Shown: positions 8,795-18,167, counted from the first letter of the stretch. The stretch: 64,000 nucleotides of DNA from an uncultured Prevotella sp. (GCA_934204655.1 CAKPZJ010000013.1:1-64000); one strand, 5' to 3'. Numbers and translations are program-made. Notes: a model not told the origin generated them from the sequence alone.

Positions 8795-9574
8795 ATGAAT
8801 AAAGTCTTATACACCTTTATCGCCCTGTTGACGCTTACATCATGTGCGAGTTCGTTTGACATTCAGGGAACCTCTAATATTTCCACCCTGGATGGCCGTA
8901 AACTTTACCTGAAGGTTCTTGCAAACAACGAGTTCAAGAATATGGACTCATGTGACGTCGTTCACGGCAAGTTCTCATTCACCGGAACGGTAGACACCGT
9001 CCGCATGGCCAATATCTTTATGGATGACGAAAGCGTAATGCCCATTGTACTCGAAGCCGGTGACATTACCATCAAGATAGACAACACCCAGCAGGTGGTG
9101 AGCGGCACCCCGCTCAACGACAAGCTCTTCCAGTTTGTCAAGAAATACAACCAGATTAAAAATCAGCAGGCCGACTTGGTTCACCGCCACGACCAGGCCA
9201 TTATGAACGGCAACGACATGAACGTGGTCAACGCCCAGCTCAACGCCAGGGCCGAGAGCCTGACCCAAGAGGAAGACCGGCTGGTTACTAACTTCGTTAC
9301 CGACAACTTTGACAACGTCCTGGGTCCTGGAGTGTTCTTCATGGTTACCATTGGCAACGAGTATCCCATCCTTGACCCTTGGATTGAGGATATTATGAGC
9401 AAGGCCACCGATAAGTTCAAGAACGACCCTTACGTCAAGGACTACTACGCCAAGGCTCAGGAGAACCAGCAGATTATGACAGGCATGAAAGAGATGCCGG
9501 CACAGGCTCCGCAGCAGCCGATACAAGCTGCACCCACGCCCAATGAGCTGGCACAGCCCGGGGAAGGCAAATAA
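8795..9574 (+). CDS. DUF4369-type lipoprotein
   Basis: The 259-residue protein has a lipoprotein signal peptide (lipobox LTSC, Cys17). Its N-terminal beta-rich domain, with GxKLYLKxL and a later VLEAGDITIKID motif, matches the DUF4369 domain common in Bacteroidetes, often fused to thioredoxin-like domains. Here the C-terminus is instead a helical region followed by a Pro/Gln-rich tail, with no thioredoxin CxxC. It lies nine bases upstream of pyrC and probably shares its transcript. Function is unknown. Confidence 0.75.
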   Translation: MNKVLYTFIALLTLTSCASSFDIQGTSNISTLDGRKLYLKVLANNEFKNMDSCDVVHGKFSFTGTVDTVRMANIFMDDESVMPIVLEAGDITIKIDNTQQVVSGTPLNDKLFQFVKKYNQIKNQQADLVHRHDQAIMNGNDMNVVNAQLNARAESLTQEEDRLVTNFVTDNFDNVLGPGVFFMVTIGNEYPILDPWIEDIMSKATDKFKNDPYVKDYYAKAQENQQIMTGMKEMPAQAPQQPIQAAPTPNELAQPGEGK

Positions 9575-9583
9575 CAAGTACCT

Positions 9584-10915
9584 ATGTCAACACTTATTTT
9601 TGGAGGAACCATCGTCAATGAGGGCAACACGTTCAGCGGCTCACTACTCATTGACCGAGACCGGATAACAGAGATATTCAGAAACGGCGAAACACCCCGT
9701 GGCACCTACACAGATGTGATAGATGCCACGGGATGTTTCGTATTGCCCGGCGTGATAGACGAGCACGTCCATTTCAGGGAGCCGGGACTCACCCAGAAGG
9801 CCGACATGGAGAGCGAGAGCCGCGCCGCAGCCTACGGAGGGGTCACCTCGTACTTTGACATGCCCAACACGATGCCGCAGACCACCACGCTCGAAGCGCT
9901 GGATGCCAAGTTTGAGCTGGCCAGCACCAAGAGCCATGTCAACTACAGCTTTTTCTTAGGGGCCACAGCGGCCAATACCGCGCTGTACGGTCAGGCCGAT
10001 GCCCACCGCATCCCCGGCATCAAACTCTTCATGGGGGCCTCGACGGGCAACATGCTGGTTGACGGTGCCGACGCCCTTGCCACCATTTTTGACCGATGCG
10101 CCCAGTTGGGCTTGCCCCTGATGACCCATTGCGAGGACACCGCCATCATCAACCAGAACATGGCCAAGGCCAAGGAGATGTACGGGGACGACCCAGCCAT
10201 AACCCTTCATCCACAGATACGCAGCACCGAGGCGTGCTGGACTTCGACGGCCAAGGCCGTAGCCCTGGCCCGGCAGTTTGGCACCCGCCTACACGTGGCC
10301 CATGTTACCACGGCCCGCGAGCTGACCCTCTTTGGCCACGACCCGCTCATCACGGCCGAAGCCGTGATAGCCCACCTGCTCTTTACCGATGCCGACTACG
10401 CCACGCGGGGGGCACTTATCAAGTGCAACCCCGCCGTAAAGACCGCCGCTGACCGCGCAGCCCTCAGGGAGGCCCTTACCAGCGGCGCCATCTATACCGT
10501 GGCGACCGACCATGCCCCCCACCAGGCCGCCGACAAGCAGGGCGGATGTGCCCGGGCTGCCTCGGGCATGCCCATGATACAGTTCTCGCTGCCCGCCATG
10601 CTCGAGCTGGTAGACGGAGGTGTGCTCAGCATAGCCCAGGTGGTCAGCCTGATGTGCCACCACCCTGCCCAGCTGTTCAGCGTACGCGACCGTGGCTATA
10701 TCCGCAAGGGTTACAAGGCCGATATAACTATCGTAAAACCCCACTCGCCCTGGACGGTAACGCCAGAAGTGATACAGAGCAAGTGCGGATGGAGCCCGCT
10801 CATGGGGCACAGGTTCGGGTGGCAGGTGCAGTCCACGCTGTGCAACGGACAGATGGTCTACCACCAAGGCGAGTTTGACACGGCCAGCCGCGGCGAGGCC
10901 ATCTTATTCAGATAG
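9584..10915 (+). CDS. pyrC: dihydroorotase
   Basis: The 443-residue amidohydrolase closes carbamoyl-aspartate to dihydroorotate in pyrimidine biosynthesis. Metal ligands are visible: H61xH63 in HVHFREPG, a likely carboxylated Lys147 in GIKLFMGAS, H182, H240, and the catalytic Asp in ATDHAPH at about 309. Length and motifs fit the class I dihydroorotase/allantoinase-like group. Allantoinase is an alternative, but the HFREPG and FDMPNTMP patterns and genome-wide frequency favour dihydroorotase. It is followed after four bases by a metallophosphoesterase gene. Confidence 0.9.
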   Translation: MSTLIFGGTIVNEGNTFSGSLLIDRDRITEIFRNGETPRGTYTDVIDATGCFVLPGVIDEHVHFREPGLTQKADMESESRAAAYGGVTSYFDMPNTMPQTTTLEALDAKFELASTKSHVNYSFFLGATAANTALYGQADAHRIPGIKLFMGASTGNMLVDGADALATIFDRCAQLGLPLMTHCEDTAIINQNMAKAKEMYGDDPAITLHPQIRSTEACWTSTAKAVALARQFGTRLHVAHVTTARELTLFGHDPLITAEAVIAHLLFTDADYATRGALIKCNPAVKTAADRAALREALTSGAIYTVATDHAPHQAADKQGGCARAASGMPMIQFSLPAMLELVDGGVLSIAQVVSLMCHHPAQLFSVRDRGYIRKGYKADITIVKPHSPWTVTPEVIQSKCGWSPLMGHRFGWQVQSTLCNGQMVYHQGEFDTASRGEAILFR

Positions 10916-10919
10916 AACC

Positions 10920-12089
10920 ATGATAGCCCGCATACTGATACCGATGCTACTGCTGATAGTACTGCCCGATGTCTATCAGTGGCTACACGCCATCCGCCGG
11001 CGCCATTACCCCAGGTGGGAGCGCCTGCTATGGCTACTGCCGGGCCTGGCCATGACCGCGTTTACGGTGGTATTAGCCACCACGCACAACTTTGTACCGA
11101 CCGACTTCTACTGGATACGGCTCTACATGGCCTTGGTGGGCGTGTATGTACTGCCCAAGTTTCTGTATGTACTCTGCTCGGCCATAGGCACTATGATATG
11201 CCGATGGCGACACAGCCACCATAACTGGGGCCGCCTGGTGGGGATAGTGCTCTGCGGTGCCCAGTTCTTTATCTTCGTCTACGGCTATACCATAGGGTTC
11301 TCGCACATCGAGGTTCGCCATGTAGACCTGTATGTAGACCGTCTGCCAGCCCGCTTCGACGGTTTCCGCATAGCCCTTTTCTCTGATGCCCACGTGGGAA
11401 CGTACATACACCGTCACCGCGACATCCTACGGCGGGCTGTTGACAGTCTGAACGCGCAGCGGGCCGACATTATCTGTTTTGCGGGCGACCTCCAGAACGC
11501 CCTGCCTACCGAGATTACGCCTGTGGCACCCCTGCTGAGCCGCCTACACGCCCGCTACGGGGTGTACTCGGTCTTGGGCAATCACGATTACAGCATGTAC
11601 ACCAGCGGTTCGGCATCCGACAAGGCGGCCCACCAGCGACAGACCATAGAGATACAGCAGCGCATGGGCTGGCAGGTACTGCGCAATGAGCATCGGGTTA
11701 TCCGGATAGGAGCCGACTCGATATTCATAGCCGGCATGGAGAACGATGGCGAGCCGCCGTTCCCCGCCATGGCCGACGCACGGGCCACCATGGCCGGCAT
11801 ACCCGCCGGGGCGTTTACCGTGATGCTCGAACACGACCCCTCGTCATGGACGCGCACCATACTGCCCCTCACCCGGGCACAGCTCACCCTGAGTGGTCAC
11901 ACGCATGGCGGTCAGTTGCAGATAGGCCACCTGCGCCCCACCCAGATACGGTACCGCCACGACTTAGGCCTGTACCACCAGGCGGGCCGTTACCTCTACG
12001 TATCGGCCGGACTGGGCGGCGTGGTTCCCTTCCGCTTCGGCGTGGCTCCCGAAGTAACCCTTATCACCTTACATCATAGACACCAATGA
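10920..12089 (+). CDS. membrane-anchored calcineurin-like metallophosphoesterase
   Basis: The 389-residue protein has four N-terminal membrane helices (about 1-20, 36-54, 68-90 and 106-126) and a phosphoesterase domain of the YaeI/YkuE type. The dinuclear metal motifs are complete: DAH at 156-158, GD at 189-190, GNHD at 220-223 and GHTHGGQ at about 326. Relatives act on UDP-sugar lipids or phosphodiesters at the membrane; the exact substrate is unknown. It lies between pyrC (four-base gap) and plsC (ATGA overlap), consistent with an envelope-lipid role. Confidence 0.87.
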   Translation: MIARILIPMLLLIVLPDVYQWLHAIRRRHYPRWERLLWLLPGLAMTAFTVVLATTHNFVPTDFYWIRLYMALVGVYVLPKFLYVLCSAIGTMICRWRHSHHNWGRLVGIVLCGAQFFIFVYGYTIGFSHIEVRHVDLYVDRLPARFDGFRIALFSDAHVGTYIHRHRDILRRAVDSLNAQRADIICFAGDLQNALPTEITPVAPLLSRLHARYGVYSVLGNHDYSMYTSGSASDKAAHQRQTIEIQQRMGWQVLRNEHRVIRIGADSIFIAGMENDGEPPFPAMADARATMAGIPAGAFTVMLEHDPSSWTRTILPLTRAQLTLSGHTHGGQLQIGHLRPTQIRYRHDLGLYHQAGRYLYVSAGLGGVVPFRFGVAPEVTLITLHHRHQ

Positions 12090-12844
12090 AGTATCTGTAC
12101 TATTGTTATCAACTTGTCATCGTACTGCCACTCTTCGCGGTGGCATCAGTCATCACATCGGCAGCCACCATCATCGGGTGTGTCGTGGGCAACGGCCATG
12201 TCTGGGGCTACTATCCCGGCAAATGGTGGTCGCGCTTAGTGGTGAGCCTGCTCCTGCTGCCTGTCAGGGTCGAGGGGCGGCAGCACTTGCAGCGCGGCCA
12301 GTCGTATGTCTTCGTGAGCAATCACCAGGGTGCCTTCGACATCTTCCTGATTTATGGTTATCTGAACCGCAACTTCAAGTGGATGATGAAACGCAGCCTG
12401 CGCAAGGTTCCCTTTGTCGGTATCGCGTGCGAGTATGCTCACCACATCTTTGTCGACAAGCGCGGGCCGAGCAAGATACGCGAAACCTACGACCGGGCAC
12501 GGGCTACGCTGCGCGAGGGGATGTCATTGGTGGTGTTCCCCGAGGGCGCGCGCACCTTTACGGGCCACATGGGGGTGTTCAGAAGAGGCGCCTTCATGCT
12601 GGCCGATGAGTTGCAGTTGCCCGTGGTACCCCTTACCATCAACGGGTCGTTCGATGTGCTGCCCCGCATGCGCGATGGCCGCTTCGTAAGCTGGCACAGG
12701 CTCTCGCTGACCATCCATGAGCCCATCTGGCCCACTGGCAAGGGTATAGAGAACGAGAAGCAGACCATGGCCAAGGCTTACCGGGCCATTATGGACGACT
12801 TGGTGCCCGAATATAAGGGCTACGTAGAGAACAAAGACCAGTAA
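12086..12844 (+). CDS. plsC: 1-acyl-sn-glycerol-3-phosphate acyltransferase
   Basis: The 252-residue inner-membrane acyltransferase makes phosphatidic acid from lysophosphatidic acid. The family motifs are NHQGAFD (His80 to Asp85) and FPEGART (about 151-157). A hydrophobic N-terminus (about 8-35) and a second helix at about 50-60 anchor it. Its start codon overlaps the stop of the phosphoesterase gene (ATGA), so the two are translationally coupled. Confidence 0.92.
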   Translation: MKYLYYCYQLVIVLPLFAVASVITSAATIIGCVVGNGHVWGYYPGKWWSRLVVSLLLLPVRVEGRQHLQRGQSYVFVSNHQGAFDIFLIYGYLNRNFKWMMKRSLRKVPFVGIACEYAHHIFVDKRGPSKIRETYDRARATLREGMSLVVFPEGARTFTGHMGVFRRGAFMLADELQLPVVPLTINGSFDVLPRMRDGRFVSWHRLSLTIHEPIWPTGKGIENEKQTMAKAYRAIMDDLVPEYKGYVENKDQ

Positions 12845-12900
12845 AGGTAAAAAAGCAAAAAGGCAAAAAAGTAAAAAGCGCTGACAGCGAGCTAACTCAC

Positions 12901-12984
12901 GAGACCGGCTGGGCTGAAAACGCTGACTATGGGGCGAGCCCCGAGACTGGCTGGACAGAAAATGCTAATTGCGGGGCTACCCCT
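12901..12984 (+). repeat. two imperfect 42-bp tandem units
   Basis: Both units begin GAGACYGGCTGG and continue with a GAAAAYGCT core and a GGGGC element. They are not exact copies. Confidence 0.5.
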
Positions 12985-13008
12985 AAGGCTAACCATGCCG
13001 AAAAAGAT

Positions 13009-13044
13009 GATGTCGGGCTGACTCTTAGTAGTCGGCCCGACATC
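13009..13044. terminator. 10-bp hairpin downstream of plsC
   Basis: GATGTCGGGC (13009-13018) pairs with GCCCGACATC (13035-13044). No U-tract follows; an AT-rich repeat follows instead. It is a likely end point for the pyrC-plsC transcript. Confidence 0.5.
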
Positions 13045-13063
13045 TATATATATAATAAGGTGT
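13045..13063 (+). repeat. AT-rich 19-base motif, copy at 13.0 kb
   Basis: TATATATATAATAAGGTGT is identical over 19 bases to 22442-22460. Shorter exact matches lie at 5738-5753 and 36305-36321 on the opposite strand. See the finding on this motif. Confidence 0.65.
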
Positions 13064-13214
13064 AACCCAAATGGCGGCGGGACTATGGTCTGTGGCCAGG
13101 GCTGTTACCGCAGCTACCGCGCGTAATACTACGTGTGTCGTAGGGCCGCTGGCAGAGGCGGTGGCTAAGGAACTCAGCCTTACGGGCGCTGAAAAGAAAA
13201 ACATCCAGGAAAAC

Positions 13215-13245
13215 TTGGAAGACTGCTCTGAATTTTCTAACTTTG
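13215..13245 (+). promoter_or_regulatory. promoter of the discoidin-like protein
   Basis: TTG at 13215-13217, a 20-base spacer and TAACTTTG at 13238-13245. Confidence 0.7.
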
Positions 13246-13282
13246 TGTTATATTATTACAACCAAACCTAAAAAACTATTTT

Positions 13283-14485
13283 ATGAAGAAATTTTTACTC
13301 TGTGTGGCAGCCCTGATGGGCTACGCGTCTGCCAGCATGGCAGCTAACTTCTCGTTTACAATCGGAGAAACCGGCATCAGTGTAGTGGCACCCCAGGTGT
13401 CGTGCGACTTTACCGATTCTAAGGTACGGGCCTTTATCGTTACCGGAGCCAGTGGCAGCACGGTTACCGTGAAGCAGGTCAAAAAGGTACAGGCCGGCAC
13501 CACGTTCATAGTGGCTGCTCCGGCGGGCAGCTACAGCGTGTCCAATGTGTCGGGAGGCTACTTTGACAATGTGGCAGGCAACAAGTTGGCCATGGCCGCC
13601 AAAGGCCAGCAGATAGCAGCCCATGGCGAGCGTGGGCTGTTGGAGTCTACCGCACAGATTAAGGCCAGCTCCTGTGGGCTGAACAACTGCTATAACATGA
13701 TAGACTTCTCGACGGTCGATGCGTACGACGTGGCACTGAGCAACCTTATAGATGGCAACCGCGAGTCTACCTTCAGCACGGTATTCGACGATGCCCGGAA
13801 TGAGGCGGTAACCGATGGCGGCAGCTCGCCTTTCGCCCACATACAGGTAGACCTGCTCAAGGCTTACAATGGGGTTACCTTCAAGTTTATAGGCCGCACG
13901 GGCAACTGGCCCGACAACCCCACCGATATGGAGGTGTACGGTACCAATGACGCAGCCGCCTTTAGTGTGGTAGACGTAACCAAGAACACCTCGGCATGGA
14001 CCAAGGTGGCCACGCTGACCGACATCGTAAAGCTGGATGCCAAAAACATTATGACCGAGTACTACGTGTCGCCCAAGCTGACGGGCAACTACCGTTACCT
14101 GCGCTTCGTGGTGACCAACTCGCAGCTCTTCAAGAACGGCACCCGTACCGATAGCCACAAATACAAGGGCATCATGGGCTATGAGTATGGTGAAATCCAG
14201 GTCTGCAATGACGAGCAGACCAATACTTACGTCCTCAACGCTTCTACGGGCCAGTTTGAGAAACTGTCGACCGACTTCACAGCTACGGCCGAGATGCCTT
14301 ACATCCAGGTATATGGCACCACGGCTTCCAGCCTGAACCTCTCGGCCATCACCGCCATCGACCAGATTACCACCAACGGTACCCAGACGGGCGACGATGC
14401 TTACTACGACCTGACCGGTCGCCGCGTAAGCGCCCCTGCAGCAGGCGTGTACATCCACCAGGGCAAGAAGGTGGTTATCAAGTAG
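13283..14485 (+). CDS. secreted protein with F5/8 type C-like domain and C-terminal sorting-like tail
   Basis: The 400-residue protein has a signal peptide (MKKFLLCVAALMGYASASMA) and an N-terminal beta domain. At about 130-310 lies a discoidin/F5-8C-like region with SNLIDGNRESTFST, HIQVDLLKA and YRYLRFVVTNS, the usual start, middle and end strands of that carbohydrate-binding fold. The C-terminus (YDLTGRRV, then GVYIHQGKKVVIK) resembles the tails of Prevotella and Porphyromonas proteins exported by the type IX system. A glycan-binding role outside the cell is inferred. It has its own promoter and hairpin terminator. Confidence 0.72.
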   Translation: MKKFLLCVAALMGYASASMAANFSFTIGETGISVVAPQVSCDFTDSKVRAFIVTGASGSTVTVKQVKKVQAGTTFIVAAPAGSYSVSNVSGGYFDNVAGNKLAMAAKGQQIAAHGERGLLESTAQIKASSCGLNNCYNMIDFSTVDAYDVALSNLIDGNRESTFSTVFDDARNEAVTDGGSSPFAHIQVDLLKAYNGVTFKFIGRTGNWPDNPTDMEVYGTNDAAAFSVVDVTKNTSAWTKVATLTDIVKLDAKNIMTEYYVSPKLTGNYRYLRFVVTNSQLFKNGTRTDSHKYKGIMGYEYGEIQVCNDEQTNTYVLNASTGQFEKLSTDFTATAEMPYIQVYGTTASSLNLSAITAIDQITTNGTQTGDDAYYDLTGRRVSAPAAGVYIHQGKKVVIK

Positions 14486-14531
14486 CCTCGCGCACCGCAG
14501 CCCCACGGCTGCCAGACCGCTCCAAACTATC

Positions 14532-14573
14532 ACGGCCCGCCGTACTGCTTATCCAGGCAGTGCAGCGGGCCGT
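14532..14573. terminator. hairpin terminator after the discoidin-like gene
   Basis: The nine-base arms ACGGCCCGC and GCGGGCCGT enclose a second small stem (ACTGC with GCAGT). It lies about 46 bases after the stop codon. Confidence 0.6.
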
Positions 14574-14604
14574 TGCCGTATGGCCAAAAGCCACTCTTTA
14601 TAAT

Positions 14605-14767
14605 GAAAGGTAAAAGGGGAAAAAGGGAAAAGAGTAAAAAGCGCTGCTGGCAAACTCTCATAGAAGGGCCAACGAGCATCATGGTAGATGAAAAGACCGA
14701 CCTTTACGTTTCTAAAGACGGCTCCCAGCCCGCTAAAGACGGCTCCGGGAAGTGTAAAGGTCGGTCT
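14605..14767 (+). repeat. dispersed palindromic repeat, copy A
   Basis: An A/G-rich arm (14605-14645) is followed by a block with 14-bp perfect inverted termini (14694-14707 with 14754-14767). Between them, CTAAAGACGGCTCC occurs twice, 20 bases apart (14712 and 14732). A second full copy lies in reverse orientation at 23226-23397, with half-copies near 12842 and 53508. The open frame here is not a credible gene. Confidence 0.7.
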
Positions 14768-14782
14768 CCATAGTGTAGATTG

Positions 14783-16372
14783 TTACTTCTTGTCGTATGC
14801 GTGTGCCGGATAGTCGATGGTGTAGTGCAGCCCACGGCTCTCCTTGCGCTCTATAGCCATGCGGGTGATGAGATAGCCCGTGTTAATCATGTTGCGCAGC
14901 TCGCAGAGGTCCTTACTAATCTTGACGCGCTTGAAGAGGTTCTCCGTCTCTTCGTAGAGAAGATCCAGGCGGTCCCAGGCACGCTTGAGGCGCAGGTCGC
15001 TACGCACGATACCCACGTAGTTGCTCATTATCTCGCCCACCTCCTTGACACTCTGGGTGATGAGCACCTTCTCCTCGTTGGTCAGCGTGCCCTCATCGTT
15101 CCACTCGGGCACCTTATCGTTGAAGTCGTACTCGTCTACGTGCTCCACGCTGTGACGGGCAGCCGTCTCGGCATATACCACCGCCTCGATGAGCGAGTTG
15201 CTGGCCAGCCGGTTGCCGCCATGAAGGCCCGTACACGAGCACTCGCCTATGGCGTAGAGCCTGTTGATACTCGAGCAGCCGTTCAGGTCCACCTTGATGC
15301 CGCCACACATGTAGTGCGCCGCCGGCCGAACAGGTATATAGTCCTTGGTAATGTCTATTCCGATAGACAGGCACTTGGCATAAATGTTGGGGAAGTGGTG
15401 GCGGGTCTCCTCGGGGTCCTTATGGGTAACGTCGAGGCACACATGGTCCAGGCCGTGGGTTTTCATCTCGCGGTCGATGGCGCGGGCCACGATGTCGCGG
15501 GGTGCGAGCGAGAGACGGGGGTCGTACTTCTCCATGAAGCTGTCACCGTTAGGCAGGCGCAGGATGCCACCGTAGCCACGCATAGCCTCGGTGATGAGGT
15601 AGGCAGGGTGGGTCTCGCCGGGATGATAGAGCGATGTGGGGTGAAACTGTACAAACTCCATATCCTGTACCGTTCCCTTGGCACGGTACACCATGGCCTC
15701 GCCGTCGCCCGTGGCTATGATGGGGTTAGTGGTGGTCTGGTACACGGCCCCGCAGCCACCGGTACACATCACGGTAACCTTGCTCAGATAGGTGTCCACC
15801 TTCTGGTTCTCGGGGTTGAGCACATAGGCTCCATAACAGTTGATATAGGGAGTGCGCCGGGTAACCCGGGCGCCCAGGTGATGCTGGGTGATAATCTCTA
15901 CAGCGAAGTGGTTTTCCTTGATATCTATGTCGGGGTTGTTGCGGACGGCCTCCATAAGTCCGCGCTGTATCTCGGCACCCGTATCGTCGGCATGGTGCAG
16001 TATGCGGAACTCCGAGTGACCTCCCTCGCGGTGCAGGTCAAACTCACCGTTGGCCTTTCGGTCGAAGTTGACGCCCCAGCCGACCAGTTCCTTTATCTGT
16101 GCGGGCGCCATGGTTACCACCTGCTTCACCGCCTTGGGGTCGCTGATGTAGTCGCCGGCTATCATGGTGTCCTCGATGTGCTTCTCAAAGTTATCCGTCA
16201 TCAGATTGGTTACCGAGGCCACTCCCCCTTGGGCGAAATAAGTGTTAGCCTCGTCGAGCGATGTCTTGCATATCATGCAAATCTTTCCCTTATGTGCCCT
16301 CGCTACCTTGAGCGCATAACTCATACCAGCCACACCAGAGCCGATGATGAGAAAATCGTACTTGTAAACCAT
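14783..16372 (-). CDS. nadB: L-aspartate oxidase
   Basis: The 529-residue FAD enzyme oxidises aspartate to iminoaspartate, the first step of de novo NAD synthesis. The N-terminal dinucleotide motif GSGVAGMSYA is at about 11-20. The NTYFAQGGVA segment, the REGGHSEFRILHHADDTG substrate-site region (about 115) and a C-terminal helical domain match NadB and distinguish it from succinate dehydrogenase flavoproteins (CxGxHGGNRLASNSL near 360). It is monocistronic here and divergent from the PH-domain gene. nadA and nadC are not in this window. Confidence 0.95.
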   Translation of the reverse strand: MVYKYDFLIIGSGVAGMSYALKVARAHKGKICMICKTSLDEANTYFAQGGVASVTNLMTDNFEKHIEDTMIAGDYISDPKAVKQVVTMAPAQIKELVGWGVNFDRKANGEFDLHREGGHSEFRILHHADDTGAEIQRGLMEAVRNNPDIDIKENHFAVEIITQHHLGARVTRRTPYINCYGAYVLNPENQKVDTYLSKVTVMCTGGCGAVYQTTTNPIIATGDGEAMVYRAKGTVQDMEFVQFHPTSLYHPGETHPAYLITEAMRGYGGILRLPNGDSFMEKYDPRLSLAPRDIVARAIDREMKTHGLDHVCLDVTHKDPEETRHHFPNIYAKCLSIGIDITKDYIPVRPAAHYMCGGIKVDLNGCSSINRLYAIGECSCTGLHGGNRLASNSLIEAVVYAETAARHSVEHVDEYDFNDKVPEWNDEGTLTNEEKVLITQSVKEVGEIMSNYVGIVRSDLRLKRAWDRLDLLYEETENLFKRVKISKDLCELRNMINTGYLITRMAIERKESRGLHYTIDYPAHAYDKK

Positions 16373-16391
16373 AATGTTAATTATTTCGGTA

Positions 16392-16399
16392 CAAAATTA
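16392..16399 (-). promoter_or_regulatory. -7 element of nadB
   Basis: The minus strand reads TAATTTTG, leaving a leader of only about 14 bases. The promoter is back to back with that of the PH-domain gene. Confidence 0.65.
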
Positions 16400-16442
16400 C
16401 TAATTAATCCTCAAAAATAGAATGATTACTAATATATTTTCG

Positions 16443-16450
16443 TAATTTTG
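16443..16450 (+). promoter_or_regulatory. -7 element of the PH-domain gene
   Basis: TAATTTTG, followed by the ATG only 11 bases after its last base, implying a leader of about five or six bases. Confidence 0.65.
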
Positions 16451-16461
16451 CAGTCACTATT

Positions 16462-16842
16462 ATGACAAGGGTCTTCCACCATCAGTTTACGGTTCCTGCC
16501 TTATGCGGCATCGTACTCGCGGCTACGCTCACTCTCTACTTTTTCTGGCAGAAGATGGCCATAGCCGGGGTGCTGGCAGCCGGGCTATGGGTGCTGATGA
16601 CAGAGCGCGTGCTACACACCACCTACACGCTGACCGACGATGAGCTGCTGGTTAGCCGCGGGCGTCTCTCGCGCGGCACCGCCATCCGCCTGGAGACCAT
16701 CGTGGGCTGCACGCCCCTAAGCCACCTCTTCGGGCTGTCCCATTACCTGCTCATCACCTATGGGGCGGGCCACGTGGTGAGCGTACAGCCTCAGAACGAA
16801 CGTGAATTTATAGCCGAACTGCAGAAAAGATTGCGACAATGA
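16462..16842 (+). CDS. small membrane protein with bacterial PH domain
   Basis: The 126-residue protein has two N-terminal membrane helices (about 10-27 and 32-46) and a C-terminal beta-rich domain with YTLTDDELLVSRGRLSRGTAIRLETI. This is the pattern of the YdbT/DUF304-type PH domain. Function is unknown; such proteins are usually membrane-associated. The stop overlaps the start of dacB (ATGA), so the two are translationally coupled and a role in wall metabolism is possible. Confidence 0.7.
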   Translation: MTRVFHHQFTVPALCGIVLAATLTLYFFWQKMAIAGVLAAGLWVLMTERVLHTTYTLTDDELLVSRGRLSRGTAIRLETIVGCTPLSHLFGLSHYLLITYGAGHVVSVQPQNEREFIAELQKRLRQ

Positions 16843-18116
16843 CACGACTACATATATATATACTCCTCTGGCTGCTCATGGCGCTGGGGGCCACGCCTGC
16901 ACGGGCACAGGTGAGCACGCCCCAGGCCGAGCCCGATGAGGACGACCGCGAGGTGGCCACCGGCGTACTGCCCATAGACTCGCTGGGACACGACAGCATA
17001 GCCATGTCCTGGCCACAGGCCGTACAGCGACACATAGATCACCTGCTCAAGAGCGACATGTTTACCACCTCGCAGGTGGGACTGATGGTGTACGACCTCA
17101 CGGCCGACTCGGTCATCTACAAGCACAACGAGCGACAGATGATGCGCCCTGCCTCGACCATGAAACTGCTTACGGCCATAGCCGCCATAGACAGGCTGGG
17201 CGGCTCGTACCAGTTTAAGACCGAGCTGTGCTACACGGGCAAGATAGAGAACAACACCCTGACTGGCGATGTGTACTGCGTGGGCGGCATGGACCCCAAG
17301 TTCAACAGCGACGACATGGCGGCCTTTGTGGAGAGCATCCATAAGATGGGAGTAGACACCATCAGGGGCCACCTGTATGCCGACAAGAGCATGAAGGACT
17401 TTGACACATTAGGCGAGGGCTGGTGCTGGGACGACAAGAACCCCACCCTGACGCCCCTGCTGTACAGCCGTAAGGACAAGTTCATGGAGCGGTTCGAGGC
17501 CGACCTCCGCAAGGCGGGAATAGTGGTTCAGGCGTTTAGCGCCACGGGCGATAAGCCCGACTCGGCCTACTGTATCTGCGCGCGGTACCACACTATAGAC
17601 CAGATACTCATGCAGATGATGAAAGAGAGCGACAACCTCTATGCCGAGGCGCTCTTCTACCAGATAGCAGCCTCGGGGGGCGACCGGCTGGCATCGGCCC
17701 GCCAGGCACGGACCTACATACGCCGTCTTATCGACAAGACGGGGCTCAAGGGCAGCCAGTACCGCATAGCCGATGGCTCCGGGCTCTCGCTCTACAACTA
17801 TGTTTCGGCCGAGTTAGAGGTGCGCCTGCTCCGCTATGCGTACAAGTACCAGAATATCTATCTGCATCTGTTGCCCTCGCTGCCCAAGGCGGGAGTTGAC
17901 GGCACCCTGCGCAAGCGCATGAAGGGGGTCTTTACCAAGGACAATGTCAAGGCCAAGACGGGCAGCGTTACCGGGGTGTACTCGTTGGCCGGCTACTGCA
18001 CGGCCTCTAACGGTCACCAGCTCTGCTTCGCTATCCTCAACCAGGGCGTCATGCACAGTGCCAATGCCCGCAGTTTCCAGGACCGCGTCTGCGAGGTGCT
18101 GTGTGCACCCCAGTAG
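16839..18116 (+). CDS. dacB: D-alanyl-D-alanine carboxypeptidase/endopeptidase (PBP4, S13 family)
   Basis: The 425-residue periplasmic penicillin-binding protein trims or opens peptidoglycan cross-bridges. The three active-site motifs are present: STMK (Ser106-Lys109), SDN (264-266) and KTG (373-375). A signal peptide ends near residue 23 (ARA-Q). At 425 residues it is somewhat shorter than the usual 450-480, but all catalytic motifs are in order. It is cotranscribed with the PH-domain gene. Confidence 0.92.
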   Translation: MTRLHIYILLWLLMALGATPARAQVSTPQAEPDEDDREVATGVLPIDSLGHDSIAMSWPQAVQRHIDHLLKSDMFTTSQVGLMVYDLTADSVIYKHNERQMMRPASTMKLLTAIAAIDRLGGSYQFKTELCYTGKIENNTLTGDVYCVGGMDPKFNSDDMAAFVESIHKMGVDTIRGHLYADKSMKDFDTLGEGWCWDDKNPTLTPLLYSRKDKFMERFEADLRKAGIVVQAFSATGDKPDSAYCICARYHTIDQILMQMMKESDNLYAEALFYQIAASGGDRLASARQARTYIRRLIDKTGLKGSQYRIADGSGLSLYNYVSAELEVRLLRYAYKYQNIYLHLLPSLPKAGVDGTLRKRMKGVFTKDNVKAKTGSVTGVYSLAGYCTASNGHQLCFAILNQGVMHSANARSFQDRVCEVLCAPQ

Positions 18117-18167
18117 GGTCGGGGCTACCTTTTTTGGCCCCCGCCCCTGTTTTTCTTGACTATTTTC

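Larger units (their letters stand above)
12845..13214. other. repeat-bearing intergenic region
   Basis: This stretch holds an A-rich half-copy of the dispersed repeat (12842-12882) and two imperfect 42-base tandem units (12901-12942 and 12943-12984). It also holds a 10-bp hairpin (13009-13044) and a 19-base AT motif (13045-13063). A 66-codon open frame at 13071 is not supported as a gene because the promoter of the next gene lies inside it. Confidence 0.6.

Noticed and set aside
13071..13271. 66-codon frame upstream of the discoidin-like gene
   Set aside because: The TTG/TAACTTTG promoter of the next gene lies inside it, and it overlaps the repeat-rich intergenic region.
14573..14773. Small open frames over the dispersed repeats (also 23216-23467)
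   Set aside because: Both frames translate the same palindromic repeat (DGSGKxKGR-type ends), so they reflect repeat sequence and not a conserved protein.
14780..16420. Long plus-strand open frame (546 codons) opposite nadB
   Set aside because: It is antisense to a complete NadB with all motifs. Its translation is biased in Val, His and Gly as expected for a shadow of a GC-rich gene, and it has no promoter.
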